Assembly (NCBI RefSeq): GCF_964204645.1
Contig: NC_134032.1
Location: 10,100,275 to 10,164,274 of the forward strand
Direction of reading: 5' to 3'
DNA: 64,000 bases
From: Tubulanus polymorphus
Taxonomy: Eukaryota > Nemertea > Palaeonemertea > Tubulaniformes > Tubulanidae
The notes below the pieces were generated by a model. The model was not told the DNA's origin. It made no database searches and was given only the letters and a program-made list of their open reading frames with translations. Within the stretch, counting starts at the first letter, position 1. Each line of letters starts with the position of its first letter. A program made the position numbers and the translations under genes. Shown in pieces: positions 46,601 to 57,048 of the stretch.

Positions 46601-49600
46601 TTATAGTGTTAAACTACGGCGGTCCGTCGACCCCCACGGACTATATACGCGCCACTTACTAAATATTACCTACTAGCCGCCCCAACGCGCACAGGGGCCC
46701 CCGGTAAGTAAACGGAAGTAATACGTTTTACATATATTGTCGTCTTTTATTGCGTTATTTGAAAGTATAATTTCTTTCCGCCTCGCGTAATTTTGTATAA
46801 CGCGCCGTAGATACTTGTCTTGGGCAGAAAGTTTCGCAATTCGTTTTACGTCATGCGCTTTATTTCTCTAGGAGTAGGACATTATTTCCCCCGTCTTCGG
46901 ATTTTAATTTTCTAAATTTCTTTCGTTTGTTTTCGATTCAGATTTTCATGTGCTATATTCTTTAGGAGTAGGAAATTTTTACTATTTTCTTTTTTTTCGA
47001 AATCTTAAGTTCATTCGGCGGGATCGGAATTTCGATATAGTTTCCAATCAACAGAACGAAAAATATTTCATCTGATTTTTCTCTTCATCTCTCTACACAA
47101 TTACGAAGAGCTTCTTTTCTTCAAATATTTTAGTTAAGATTCTGATAATTATAAAGAAACTTCATTAAAAAAATGATCATCTACACGGTATTCATTTCAG
47201 ACATAACCTACTGGTCCACATGAAAACCCTTTCGCGATATTATTAATGATATGCCTAATAAAATCTAACTTCTAAGAAGCTATGGTCTCGGTTCGACCCG
47301 TGATCGTGGTTAAGATCGATGATTACGTTTTTCGGTTGTTTTGATTAGTAAAACAAGCATGTAGCATGTAAGCAGTTGATGATAGTAGAATGTTAGTGAT
47401 GAATGTATCCAATTGATATAACGTCTCATACCACGGTGCCAGAAACCATAGTGTATTTTGCCAGTTTATTGTACCACGGTCGCGGAAAACCATGGTTTTT
47501 TATGAATCATACTGTTGATGATGGTTCACGTACCACGGTACATGTGACAATGGAAAAATATGGAATTTGAAAAGGGTATACCTCTAGTTCATAGTCTGTC
47601 CCATGGTACGAATGTTAGATCTAAGTATGTGTCCCTCAGTTGTGGTGTATTGTATCATGGTATGTACCATATGTAAGGGAAACCACAGGTTATGTATGGT
47701 TTAAGTGTACCTTGGTTTATTCTAATACGGTTTTTATAGATCAGGGAATTCCAGATTTGTTTTTCCCTTCTGACTCTCCTCGTATATCAGGGAAAAGTCA
47801 GCGATTTGGAATTTTTTGTTTCTTGGGCCTCTTGCTGATGACAAGTGGCACAAGGAACCTCTTGATAGGAAACGGTCCCTGCTGAGATATCTTAGAATTT
47901 AATTGGGGAATTTTTGATCGAGGGTCCGGGAAATATCGGGAAATTTTGGACTCTATGTAAGAATCCTATTATGATTAAGGTAAATTGTTCCATCGCGCAT
48001 GAAACCATGGTTTATTTGTATGGTTCATCATTCCATGGCGTTTGAAACCTTGATTAATGTATTTGGTACTCTGTACCGTGGTAAATGAAACAATGGTGTT
48101 TGCATATGGTATTCTGTACCGTGGTATTTGAACGATGGTACTTGTATGTATTTGGTCTATCGTACCAAGTTATGTGAAACCATATTTTATGTGTATGGTA
48201 TTCATACGTGGCTCTGTGCACATAATATTCTGTACCATGGTACGTGAAACCATGGTTTATGTATATAGCAATCAAACCATGGTATCTTGCATAAGATAAT
48301 CTGTACGTGGTATGTGAAACCATGGTTTGTATTCATACCGTGGTACTTAGCATAAGATATTCTGTACCATGGTATGTGAAACCATGCTTTATGTATACGG
48401 TTATCTGTACCATGGTTAGTGTGCATGGTTGTACATGAATGGAATTATCATTTCAAAAAGACAGATGTACGTATTTGTTTTTAGTGAGTGAGTATCGAAA
48501 TGAATTCACAATGCGTCGCAAATAAAGACTGACAGTGTCAAACCAATAATGAAAAAAAAAAAAATGAAAAAGTTTTAGAATATTGAACAATTTATTACAA
48601 AATTCGAAATTATTGGTTTTCATCTAAAAACCAAACATATTCATAATGATTCCTTGAAAATCGTTTATAGTGGAAAACTGAAGATTTTTTATTTTTAATT
48701 GAATTTTCCGATGTTTTAAAGCTTGTTTGTTTTTTCATGGATTTGACACTGGAGTCTAATAGAATACTTGAGATGACGGAAATTTGTGAAAAATTGTAGA
48801 AAAGTTTTCGAAACTTCTTTAGGAGACCAGAGATGCATTTTGCCTGATTGATTTGATAAGTTATTGGTCTCGATTCATGGCTCTCAGGATGGCCACTTAA
48901 CTGGAAAACCTTGAAACTCATGGAATCAGACAAATCTAAAATTCGGGGAATTTGATAAATTTTGCGAAACAGATCTGGAAAACTCGGGGATTTTTGGATA
49001 ATGTTATTGGCCGCATGTTTCATTATCAGTATGTGATTCAATGAAAAATGAATGAATTGTAACGTTTTAAACCTAGAAATTTAGAAAAGGAATTTTGTGT
49101 AATGACATGAGAAATTCAGGGGATTTATTAGTGGGCGGAACGTGGCCAGCCACATTGCATAGCTGACAGTTAAGAAAAAGAAATGCGATTAAAATTTTGA
49201 TTTTTTAATTTTCGTTTATTTTGCAGCACAACCGGTCAGTGACGAACTGGAATATATCAAAATGCGCTACAAGTCGCCGTCTCGCGCGTTGAACTATCGC
49301 GACGCCGGCGCCGGCGCGACTCTTCGAGAGTTGGACTCGATGCCCGCGTCGAACGAATCGGATTATAATTCGTTTACGCTGCACACGACGATCGACGCGA
49401 CGACGCTCGACCGTCGTTCGGTCGCCACGCACGGCAGCCACCGCCAACTACAACAACAACCGACGTTGCTGCAACAATTACACGGTAACAACACGCAACA
49501 ACGCCATAGCATCCACGTGGACAAATACGCGCGTTCGAATTCGGATAAATATTCGCAGAAAAGCGGAAGCGGCGGCGGCGGCAGCAAACCAGACGTGCAG

Positions 49601-49771
49601 CAGCAGACGCAACAGCGCCTGCCGTGGGTGACGGTGGCGCCATCCGTTACCAGCGATCTGCCGCAGGTTATCGACGACGACCCGGGCCCGCCGTCGTACT
49701 ATCAAATTCAAATGACCGACGATCGACGTTATCGCGATTACCGCCGCGATAAAGATTCGATCATCATCTAA
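37647..49771 (+). CDS. NKAIN: Na,K-ATPase beta-subunit-interacting protein (NKAIN), seven exons
   Basis: Exons: 37647-37700, 40427-40564, 42277-42357, 42484-42630, 43622-43682, 44971-45061 and 49240-49771. They total 1104 nt (367 aa), with gtaagt or similar donors. The start MGCCTGRC matches the NKAIN opening, and Gly2/Cys3/Cys4 fit lipidation. Four membrane segments lie at about 8-24, 32-54, 65-84 and 130-154. The signature FDFIGGFD at 161-168 and LQLQP near 185-189 match the vertebrate C-terminus. Vertebrate NKAINs stop just after this point; here a last exon adds about 178 residues of polar, Gln-rich and basic cytoplasmic tail ending DSIII. NKAIN proteins bind the Na,K-ATPase beta1 subunit in neurons. 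The upstream in-frame ATG at 37629 is not conserved. The exon 6-7 joint is the weak point: the frame fits a donor after 45061 joined to an acceptor after 49239, rather than the stronger-looking ttgcag at 49226. Confidence 0.9.
38590..39065. repeat. Minisatellite of ~40-bp units (NKAIN intron 1)
   Basis: About ten units of the form CAACTGTGGAACTGGGTCCA, then AGTCAAATTAAACCCA. The core equals the terminus of the GGTTCCACAG MITE family (22851-22953, 59347-59439). Confidence 0.9.
39705..40060. repeat. Minisatellite of ~65-bp units (NKAIN intron 1)
   Basis: About five imperfect units with AAAATTATGATTA, then ATGACCTTTTCATTGTC and GCGATTCAGT. Both-strand open frames here are repeat artefacts. Confidence 0.8.
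40070..40364. mobile_element. piggyBac-like MITE with TTAA target duplication, copy 1
   Basis: TTAA at 40070-40073 and 40361-40364 brackets CCCTTTCAGTGC and GCACTGAAAGGG inverted ends. Inside are several ACACCGCACTGCGGTGTA-like palindromes. The right end lies 62 bp before NKAIN exon 2 and creates a spurious ATG (TTAATGG). Confidence 0.85.
40620..40870. repeat. AAGATGGC/GACATCA-type dispersed repeat units
   Basis: Degenerate units with CCCCCAATGACATCA, AAGATGGC and TATGACATCATGGCA, the same family as 42700-43010. Confidence 0.5.
40976..41165. mobile_element. TA-flanked pogo-like MITE
   Basis: TA on both sides. The ends CAGTAAACCTTACTTAACTC and GAGTAAGGCGAGGTTTACTG are imperfect inverted repeats. 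Partial relatives are at about 9144-9235 and 20680-20735. Confidence 0.8.
41730..42170 (+). repeat. CCCTCATCCCCTCACAGACT minisatellite (NKAIN intron 2)
   Basis: About twenty units of 18-22 bp, pyrimidine-rich on the plus strand, ending about 100 bp before exon 3. All three frames stay partly open, giving spurious Pro/Ser-rich ORFs. Confidence 0.92.
42700..43010 (+). repeat. AAGATGGC...TATGACATCATCA minisatellite (NKAIN intron 4)
   Basis: About four units of 70-80 bp with the order AAGATGGCTGCC, TTCATAAATCCCCC and TATGACATCATCA. This is the densest cluster of a family scattered through the right half of the window. Confidence 0.8.
43040..43520. mobile_element. Foldback element (NKAIN intron 4)
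   Basis: 43040-43225 pairs with 43355-43520 in inverted orientation: GGCGTAGCTCAG with CTGAGCTAGGCC, CAGCACAGGTGGGCAGCTGA with TCAACTGCCAGTCTGTGCTG, and GAATAGAGAAAAGTGAC with the TCTTTTCTCTATTC side. No transposase. Confidence 0.65.
43622..44044 (+). CDS. NKAIN: NKAIN exon 5 read-through: possible alternative C-terminus
   Basis: Exon 5 normally ends at 43682 (gtaagt). If the donor is ignored, the same frame stays open for 120 further codons to TAA at 44042-44044, giving a 280-residue protein. The extension is markedly GC-rich compared with neighbouring intron DNA and rich in His, Arg, Asp and Ser (for example NDDNDTAAAHHHHNYG). Composition and length suggest a real alternative terminal exon by intron retention, but a chance GC-rich open frame is not excluded. 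Confidence 0.4.
   Translation: MIAFIAACYVIYVFMEEDDSCKFYQHAALYFLNEAFHDYRGEAPTDGDTASSVDHRRRTIHQCYSAPSTLARAVRVRANDDNDTAAAHHHHNYGFRSLGRHGYHRRSWLIPTYVSYSDESTTTADGFDSVATPAPTASGP
45840..46040. repeat. AAGATGG/GATGATGTTATAGGG-type dispersed repeat units
   Basis: Degenerate direct and inverted units of the same family as 42700-43010, in NKAIN intron 6. Confidence 0.5.
46120..46484. mobile_element. CAGGGTCCC-ended repeat element (hAT-like), copy 1
   Basis: Begins CAGGGTCCCAACG and ends AGGGACCCTG. Internal sequence (CTTGAAACTCCTTAAATT, then CCGAGATAAACAGTACCGAT and AAAACTCCATGAAAA) recurs at about 61173-61584 and 62420-62950. Confidence 0.65.
47425..48430. repeat. CCATGG-rich minisatellite (NKAIN intron 6)
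   Basis: Roughly twenty degenerate units of 45-60 bp built around TACCATGGTA, GTGAAACCATGGTTTATGTA and GGTATTCTGTACC. The core is palindromic, so the tract can form multiple cruciforms. His/Tyr-rich minus-strand frames here are artefacts. Confidence 0.88.
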
Positions 49772-50024
49772 AAGATGTGGCTCCGTCGCGTTGATTCTGT
49801 GCTTCTTTTTCTGGACAGATTTTTCTTTTTTTATTTCTCATTTCTCAATCATGTTCCGGCCGCTATTGTTCGATTGCTATGCAGCAGCAGTAGACGGCAT
49901 TGTTTTACTTTGTTACTATGCAACTGGTCTACCAGCGGCGGAAGTAGTTGGCTATTAGTGCGAATACTTATAGTAATGCCATGCAACAATGAGCCAGCTG
50001 ATGATCACGATATATTTCATTTCG

Positions 50025-50173
50025 TTAACCCTTTCAGTGCTGACCAATAACACCCGAAGGTGCTGGAGATGAAAAAGGAGTGTGAAAATTTTAAAAGATT
50101 TCATCCCAGTGTTTTGAATAAGGAGCATACCGCTTCAGTGCGTCGCAGTGTGCAGACGCACTGAAAGGGTTAA
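50025..50173. mobile_element. piggyBac-like MITE with TTAA target duplication, copy 2
   Basis: TTAA at 50025-50028 and 50170-50173, with ends CCCTTTCAGTGC and GCACTGAAAGGG. It is 149 bp, an internally deleted form of the 285-295 bp copies, and lies about 250 bp past the NKAIN stop, probably in its 3' UTR. Confidence 0.88.
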
Positions 50174-50889
50174 GACATTTTTTTTTAGAGCAGGGTTTGT
50201 AGCGATTATGTGCCCAGTTCAGAATTGACCACGACTGCTAATACAAGAGTAGTTTCTTTCTATTCTATTTTAAGAGCTAAGCTACTCCCAAATATATCAA
50301 AATACTCTCATAAATTTTGGCGAAACTACTACACTGTTAGAAATATCAGCTATAGTGCGGTCTACTTTGAAATTTTATCAGGGTCAATTACGTCTTAATG
50401 TGCAAATTCTAAAAAGAAATGCCAGGAACGCGTCTTCGGATTCAGGAAAAACTGGCTTGACTCTAAAAAGTGCTTAGGACTTATGCTTCAGTCTATCAGC
50501 TACAAACCCTGTAAAAAAGTATTCAAATGATCAGAGTTTTTCAATAAGTTGCAAGGCAACTAACTCTATGGCAGCCATGTTTTTTTTCGTCGTAGGTAGT
50601 TTTCGATAGCATCATGCGCGCGTGTTTTTAGAAATTCATTTTCGTCTTCGAAGAAGTCGGGTAGTAGGAAGCAGTGGCAGACAAGCTTTCCCCCCAGATG
50701 GCGTGGCCAGCTTGGTCCGTTTCAAAAATCGAAGTTAATTTCTCCACATTTCTCATAGTGCAGATATTCTGATCGTTGAATTGGATTCTAAGACTATTGA
50801 GAAAGAATGATTTAGCAAATAATTACCTCCTAAAAACAGAAATGGAATGATTTTTCAACTAATAATATCAAATGGATGTGTAAATCTCG

Positions 50890-51240
50890 AGTTAGCCCAC
50901 CTGGTGTATCCTTACTTACCGCTAGTAGAACTCTCTATTGCTGGATAGTTGATGTCGTACAGCACACTTATGACACCTGGTGGATCCTTCCTTACTTGCC
51001 ACTAGTGGAATCCTCTATTGCCGGATAGTTGATGTCCTTCAGCACACTAGCCACACCTGGTGGATCTTTACTTGCCACTAGTGGAATCCTCTATTGCGGG
51101 ATGGTTGATGTCCTACAGCACACTAGCCACACTTGGTGGATCTTTACTTGCCACATGTGGAATCCTCTGTTGCGCAGAAGTTGATGTCCTACAGCACACT
51201 AGCGACACCTGGCGGATCCTCACTAACCAAGTTCGAGTGA
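50890..51240 (+). repeat. Tandem ~65-bp repeat built from a dispersed element
   Basis: Five units of CACACCTGGTGGATC, CTTACTTGCCACTAGTGG, AATCCTCTATTGC and TTGATGTCCTACAGCACACT. Single copies of the core occur at about 4820, 20745 and 38188. Confidence 0.9.
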
Positions 51241-51724
51241 TATTTTTATTAAGTTGATGAATATTTCCTATGCATGCTCATCAGTTTGTTTTATGAAATC
51301 ATATCTTTGTTTTAGTATCGGATTTTCGTATTCTTTTCGTAGAAACGAAGATGGAATATTCTTTTAATATACGTATTGTAAACTTTAAGTCGAATTCGAA
51401 TTCTTTCTTCGAACTTTCTTCACTCGCATAATAATATAAATCCGGATAGTTGAATCAGAATTTTTGATATTCGCGGATTCGAACGATTTCAGGGCCTATT
51501 TCTGCGAGTCAGATTATCTTTGCTTCGTTTAAACTGGATGTTGTATATCGAAGGCTTGGAGCGAAAGACTGTGATGCGTATTATTAATTTAGCGTTTAAG
51601 GCAATCGGTTCTGAGCTCCGGATTAAAGAAATTATGTTGTTAAAAATATATCATTTCAAGATTTTGAATCGAAGAATTTCGCTTGTGATTCAACATGATT
51701 GACCTGCCACGCGAGTGTCAATCC

Positions 51725-51897
51725 TGGCAGCCTGGAACTACCCTGCTTCAGATATTCAGTAGTCATGTGAAGCTAGTAACCTGTCTAGGGGTTTAGTTTC
51801 ATAATTGGATAATTTCACAAACGACACGTTTGAAGTGAGCCCATCCAATTTCTAATTTCTGCTATTAAAGCTTACTTCCAACGATTAGATGAGTAAC
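51725..51897. repeat. GTTTAGTTTCATAATTGGAT dispersed repeat
   Basis: Same family as 31080-31475 and 12165-12300, ending CCAACGATTAGATGAGTAAC next to the TA-flanked MITE. Confidence 0.6.
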
Positions 51898-51899
51898 TA

Positions 51900-52062
51900 C
51901 AGACAAACCTGCTTATTTCGGATCGGCTTAATCCGGATTTTGGTCTTATCCGGACAATATTTGCAGTTCATTTGTTCATTAATACACAAGAAAATGACTT
52001 TTAATCCAGATTTCCCATAAACCAGATGATTTTTGTTGGTCCGAATTAAGTGGATTGGACTG
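51900..52062. mobile_element. TA-flanked mariner/pogo-like MITE
   Basis: TA at 51898-51899 and 52063-52064. The ends CAGACAAACCTGCTTATTTC and AATTAAGTGGATTGGACTG are imperfect inverted repeats. 163 bp, no coding capacity. Confidence 0.8.
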
Positions 52063-52425
52063 TAATTAGGAATGTCGACAATCAGATTTTGAACGCCTTG
52101 CGATAGAATGTCTGAAATCTGGTGTTTGTAATTCATATGAAATTGACGATGTCTCGGGTGAAGTCCTGAACGCTGAATTCCGGACGATACAAAAAGTTTG
52201 GAGAATGGTGATAAAAGTATCTGTCTGTAGGGTCCAGGCTACCGACTGATACCTGCTTTAAACATGTAGATAGGAAATTGTAGATACGAGTGAAGAAGTT
52301 CGGCTATCTATACTGGCATGCCATTAGTAATAGAACAAATATGAGCTTAGATTAGTCCTCATCATCCTCATATCAGGGGTTCCAAACTGATGATGGCATC
52401 TCTAGATTCGGCCACGGCTCAAAAC

Positions 52426-52560
52426 CCTGCCATACTAGACCGTACTTACCTGGTCTAATGTGGCAGGGTTTCGTACCGTGGTGAGTCTCGATTCCGTCAG
52501 GTTCGAATCCCTGCCAGGGCAGGATGTGACTTCATTTGAAGGGTTTAAACCTGGATAGGG
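52426..52560. repeat. Hairpin plus B-box-like motif (possible SINE)
   Basis: About 30-bp arms at 52426-52455 and 52468-52497 (AAACCCTGCCA with TGGCAGGGTTT) are followed by CAGGTTCGAATCCCTGCC, a T-arm-like motif. It is probably a tRNA-derived or foldback repeat; a functional tRNA fold is not evident. Confidence 0.4.
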
Positions 52561-52984
52561 CTCGATATTTAGGGGTAGTTAAAGAGAAATGTGTGTCAAG
52601 CGTGCGGATATTTTTGTAAATAGATTTTTTAGTCCATACAGTATAACTCATTTACTTCGAGGGACAGTGAGTGCTGCCATCTATATTTTGTCAGCCTGTA
52701 ATCTTTTTCATTGATTATCTTTGAAAGCCGCTCCGTGTACGATGTATAAATGTATTATAATAATAATTATTATTATTAGATATTATTGTAAAATGAATGA
52801 GTGTCTTTTAAGAAAACCCTTGTGCAACAAAATTATCTTTGATTGATTTAAAAATGAATGAATTGTTTTATATAGTTTAAAAATTATTTTGTTTTCGTGT
52901 TTTCATGTTAACGACAAGTGTTTTTCTGAGGGACCTTTTCCCCGAGGCTTTACTTTACGTACTTTCATTAGGACCCTGACATGT

Positions 52985-53265
52985 CTTAGCCTATCATAAG
53001 ACACGTCTTGGTCGTTTTTCCAATCAGGAGGCATGTCAAGCTCTTTCAGCCAATCAGGGGATATCTCTAGCTTTTTTAACCAATCAGGAGATACGTCTAG
53101 CTTTTTCTACAAATCAGGAGGCATCTCCTGCTCTTGCAGCGATCACTTAGATCTTTCAGCCAATCGAAAGGCATCTGTAAATCTTTGAACCAATCAGGAG
53201 AAACCTCTAACCCATTCAACCAATAAGGTGACGCCTCTAGCTTAGCCAATCATAGCTCATTGATT
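52985..53265. repeat. Minisatellite of ~40-bp units (CCAATCAGGAG core)
   Basis: About seven units of AACCAATCAGGAGAC, ATCTCTAGCTTTTTC. It is close to the DNALI1 3' end. Confidence 0.88.
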
Positions 53266-53801
53266 GAGGTGTATATTTATTTTTTACCTGTCCCCAGGAT
53301 AAAATTTAAAAGATGAAACAACAGAAAAATGTAAATACCAATAATAATCTAATAATTTTATTTTATCGCGAAAAAATTAACAAATCTTTATACAATGACG
53401 ACAACACGGGACGGAATGAGTCGCCGGAAAAAAATACCAGCTTGAAATATTACAATATTCAATAGAAAAAAAAACAACATAGATTATTCAAAATAGAACT
53501 CATTTGCATATTCAAATCAGACGGACGGAGTCAATATTTAAATTAATTCATTCTTATTCCAGCAGATTGGACGGAATTATTCCTATATAAAATATTAATA
53601 CCGCGATATTTCGATGCCCTCAAATGACCCAAGTTTCAACATGACCTTGACCTTTGCGTAGATTGCCGGACATTTTGAAATTCTTTTTATATCGTCAACA
53701 AAAATCAATGTAATCCTGTGTAATTTTCGATGTGCCTTTAAAGGTGTTTTCGGTTGTTTTTCTTCGCAAAAATGTCTTTTTGTGCAACGCAATTTATGGA
53801 C

Positions 53802-56800
53802 TTATTTCTTCGGAGCGATGATGCCTTCCAGTTGAGTCTAAAGGCAAAAAGAAAAATCAATTAACACTTTAAAAATGAATCATTCTGGCCAAATGATCAA
53901 CTAATGACATGGTCAAGGCGTCGTAAATTTAGATCTCGTTCTTGTTATAGGAGCGAAAAGATCTTCCCCCTAGTCACGCGCCTACGTACCTTCAACTGCT
54001 GGTTCGTTCTCTTTAAGAATTGTATTTCCTCGGTGTGTTTTTTCTCTTCGACCTGCCTCTGTTCGGCTCCGCGTTTTTCGATCTGGTCACACTTGGCTTT
54101 CAGCTCGTTCACCTGTTTTTCCAGGTCGCGTTTATCTTGTTCCAATTCGGAAATCTGCCGTTTGAGAAAAAAAAAACATCTCGAGATAGAAACGCCTCCT
54201 TCGGTAATATTTTGATAGACTCGGTTCCACAGTTTTAAGATTCGACTCTTCCGAGACTAAATCCTGGTTCCAGTTTTATGACAGTGACTTTGGTTCGAAA
54301 AAAGGTTTTAAATCTACCGGGTAGTCAGGTCTGGTGGTGATAAAACAAGCCTCAGATTTTACTGTTAAATCAAGTCAATTTCTAAATCTTTTCAATTTTT
54401 GTAAAATGATTCCACATTTAACTTCATTTCCGCACAGGTTTTGGGCGACGAAAGTGCTGCGTTAAAACTGATTCCAATTCCAAATTGAGTAAACGCATTC
54501 ATTTTCAGTTAATTTGACTATTCAAATCTCGCAACTGTCGAACTGGGTCCAGTTTCACAAAACAAACCTGATTCTAATTAATGAACAACCTTTATTAACC
54601 TGTAAGCCTAATTGTTGACCAAGAATTGGTGCTACGACCCTGGAAATCTACATCGGTCGAATCAAAATAATACGAACCTTTCTCTCCATGTCGGATTTGC
54701 CTTGTTCGGCTTGTAGGGCTTTCCTCATGCCAAACGCGACGCTGCTCTCGTACAGAGTCTGATACGCAGCTATAGTCATCCTGATCTCGTCGCGTACTCT
54801 CAACAGTAATAAACCACGCTCGGCGCAGTTTATAGTCACCTGGCGGATTAATTCATCTGTAAATAATGAGATAATTGTTAATTATTGGTTAAATATTTAT
54901 TAGCTTCACACAGGTGTGTTGTGAACAGTCTCCCTACATAAGCTTTTTCAGAAGCCCCCCGTGTATGAAGGTACCAAATATTATGGTTGCTCTAACATAA
55001 CATTCACATTTTGAGCATACGCAACTGGGTAGAGCGTGATATCATCAAATTACCTCTGGTATGTTTTTGGTAGGCAATTCCTATGATGTCATTTAAGGGG
55101 ATCTATACACGGGTAATTTGATTTTGGAGGGATTTATGAACATAAAAAGAAGTCTATACGTAAACGTTATCACTTGTAGACAGTTTGAATAATACATGTA
55201 GGCCTATGAAAGGGAGAGAAGAGTCCACCGGTAGATCAAATTGATCATTTGTTGCATTGTAGTTGATCACTTGATATAGTCATAGGGGATGACATATAGC
55301 ACCAGCCATCTTGAGTAGAGTGAGTTTATAACTGAGCAAACCACTAGTTAACCATTTGACGATGTCAAAGGGATATCTGATGGAGACAGAGCCATCTGTT
55401 GATGGAAATTTCTATAGCCTGCATTCTTCGTTACATACCGAAACACTGCGAGTAAAGTTCTCGTCTCACCGGACAGATTCCGGTTTCGCGAGCCTGTCTC
55501 TGTTGTAATCTACGGTCGAGTTCTTCTTGGAGATTGACAACGTCTAACCGCGTGGCCGGCGTGCTGGATACTTGTTGTACCCACAACTGACCGCCTTCAG
55601 TCCATTCCCTAGCAGAGAAAGTAAAGACAATAGAAGGTTTTTTCAAACTAAATTTTTCCACTACAGGGCGATGGGTAAAAAGAATAATCTTGATTATGAA
55701 TTTCCATTGAAATTGATTGATATTTTCCATTTGATACTAATATGTTGGTTCGGGTCTAAATTACCTAAATTTGTCATAATTAATGTATAGGCCCTACTTC
55801 AAGAATTAGGTATGGTTAGGGTCTAGGATTAAGTAAATTAAGGATTAGAGGATAAGGGGAAATGCAGACATTTTGTTTCTAATTTAATCATGAGGATGAT
55901 TAATTTTTTAAAAGACTCGAATGGTTTCCAATCAGATTATCTTCTTTTCTATTGAAATCAAACTTTTATTTCAAATAATTCAATAGGATATTCGTCATTT
56001 TTACCTGGGGGGTAAAATGGAGTTCAGAATCTCATCAGTTTGTTGTGAAGACTTTGCGTCGACTGGAGGTAGTTTCTGTTTGCCACCACCAGGGGGACTC
56101 GGTACCGGGCCGTTGACCGGCGGCTGTTGAGGAGTTGCTTTTAACTGACGAGCCTGGGTGAAGGAAGAAGAAATCAAATTTAAAAATCGAAACCACAGAA
56201 CGCCAAATAGGATTGGTCAGGTATGAGTAGAACTCCTGGGAGCTTGGTTCTATATTTCTTACTAAATAATCAGAGGTAAGTTATTATTTATATCTATAAC
56301 CCTTCCATCTGTAACCAGGTTTTTTATGTGACAATCACACATCTATGCCTGTCGCGACGCGCATCTGTCATGAAAAGTTGCTGATGATTTCAGACCAACA
56401 ACAAGGGTGTGATAAAAGGGGCAAAGCCAAAATAGTTGGTAGCCTATGTTTAAATGTTCAATTTCTATAAACAACCACAAACTACAACACAAGCCTCTAA
56501 TTAAGCCCATGCAATTATTTTATTCAGGAATAGGCCAGTATAGGATTACAGTGGCTGTTAGGCCTTAGAGAAAATAGCTTCTTTTAGGAAGAAGGCTAGC
56601 CTTGTTGAAAGCAGAGAAAAAAGGCCAATCTGAAATTGGACATGATGTTGAAAAAAGTGACAGGTGGGGTTGGAGTTCGGTTTTTTTTTAGTAATCCTAA
56701 CTAAAAATTATTTATAAGGATAGATTTTGATTTTGAATGCTTACCCGTGGAGTTTTCTTATCAGTATTTCGGCTAACTAAAACCGGGTTGTCATATTTCA

Positions 56801-56825
56801 CCAGTGAAGCGTGCGGTGGAATCAT
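53802..56825 (-). CDS. DNALI1: Axonemal dynein light intermediate chain 1 (p28 type)
   Basis: Six exons on the minus strand: 56825-56745, 56153-56005, 55608-55439, 54856-54678, 54154-53990 and 53837-53802. They total 780 nt (259 aa), the usual family length. It starts MIPPHASLVKYDNPVLVSRN, has a Pro-rich linker, then the highly conserved QARETGICPVRRELYSQCF and TINCAERGLLLLRVRDEIR blocks. A charged coiled coil follows from about residue 180 (EQDKRDLEKQVNELKAKC), and it ends LEGIIAPKK. DNALI1 is a light chain of inner-arm dyneins in motile cilia and flagella and also has a role in cytoplasmic assembly and transport. All splice phases agree. It is divergent with EMC2 across 223 bp. An X-box candidate 104 bp upstream suggests ciliary (RFX) control. 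Confidence 0.97.
55030..55150 (-). repeat. TTTGATGATGTCA/GGGGGATTTAT-type repeat (DNALI1 intron)
   Basis: Degenerate units of the AAGATGGC/TATGACATCATCA family inside the intron between exons 3 and 4. Confidence 0.45.
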
Positions 56826-57048
56826 CTTTGATGCGATTTAGGACGGAATTCGACGACAGAATGACCAGCAACCCAAAGATATTCGTGGTAGTTTCGATCA
56901 CTTCCTGGTTTATTAGAGAGCGTCTTTCGTTACTAAGGGCGACCGAGTCGCACTAAATACCACCGGCGACCGATTAATTAAGAATTAGGGCGCCTCCGAG
57001 AAAATCGTAATCAGCGTGTCCACCCGGTTTCAGTCTTTTCGATTCAAA
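56826..57048. promoter_or_regulatory. Bidirectional DNALI1/EMC2 promoter
   Basis: 223 bp separate the two start codons. No TATA box is evident; it is of higher GC than its surroundings and lacks the MITEs that fill nearby introns, as expected of a functional head-to-head promoter. Confidence 0.7.
56929..56943 (+). promoter_or_regulatory. Candidate RFX X-box
   Basis: GTTACTAAGGGCGAC fits RYYNYY-N3-RRNRAC, the consensus for RFX factors that drive ciliary genes. It lies 104 bp upstream of the DNALI1 ATG and 106 bp upstream of the EMC2 ATG. Confidence 0.5.

Larger units (their letters stand above)
49772..53800. other. Intergenic region between NKAIN and DNALI1 3' ends
   Basis: The two genes converge here, so the edges hold their 3' UTRs. 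It contains a piggyBac-like MITE, two minisatellites, a TA-flanked MITE and a hairpin at 52426-52497. No further gene seen. Confidence 0.6.

Noticed and set aside
48054-48426. His/Tyr-rich minus-strand frames
   Set aside because: Translations of the CCATGG minisatellite.
49205-49711. Arg- and Cys-rich frames on the minus strand
   Set aside because: Antisense shadows of the GC-rich NKAIN terminal exon.
50890-51240. Regular repeat spacing resembling a CRISPR array
   Set aside because: The units are contiguous imperfect tandem copies without unique spacers, and the genome is eukaryotic.
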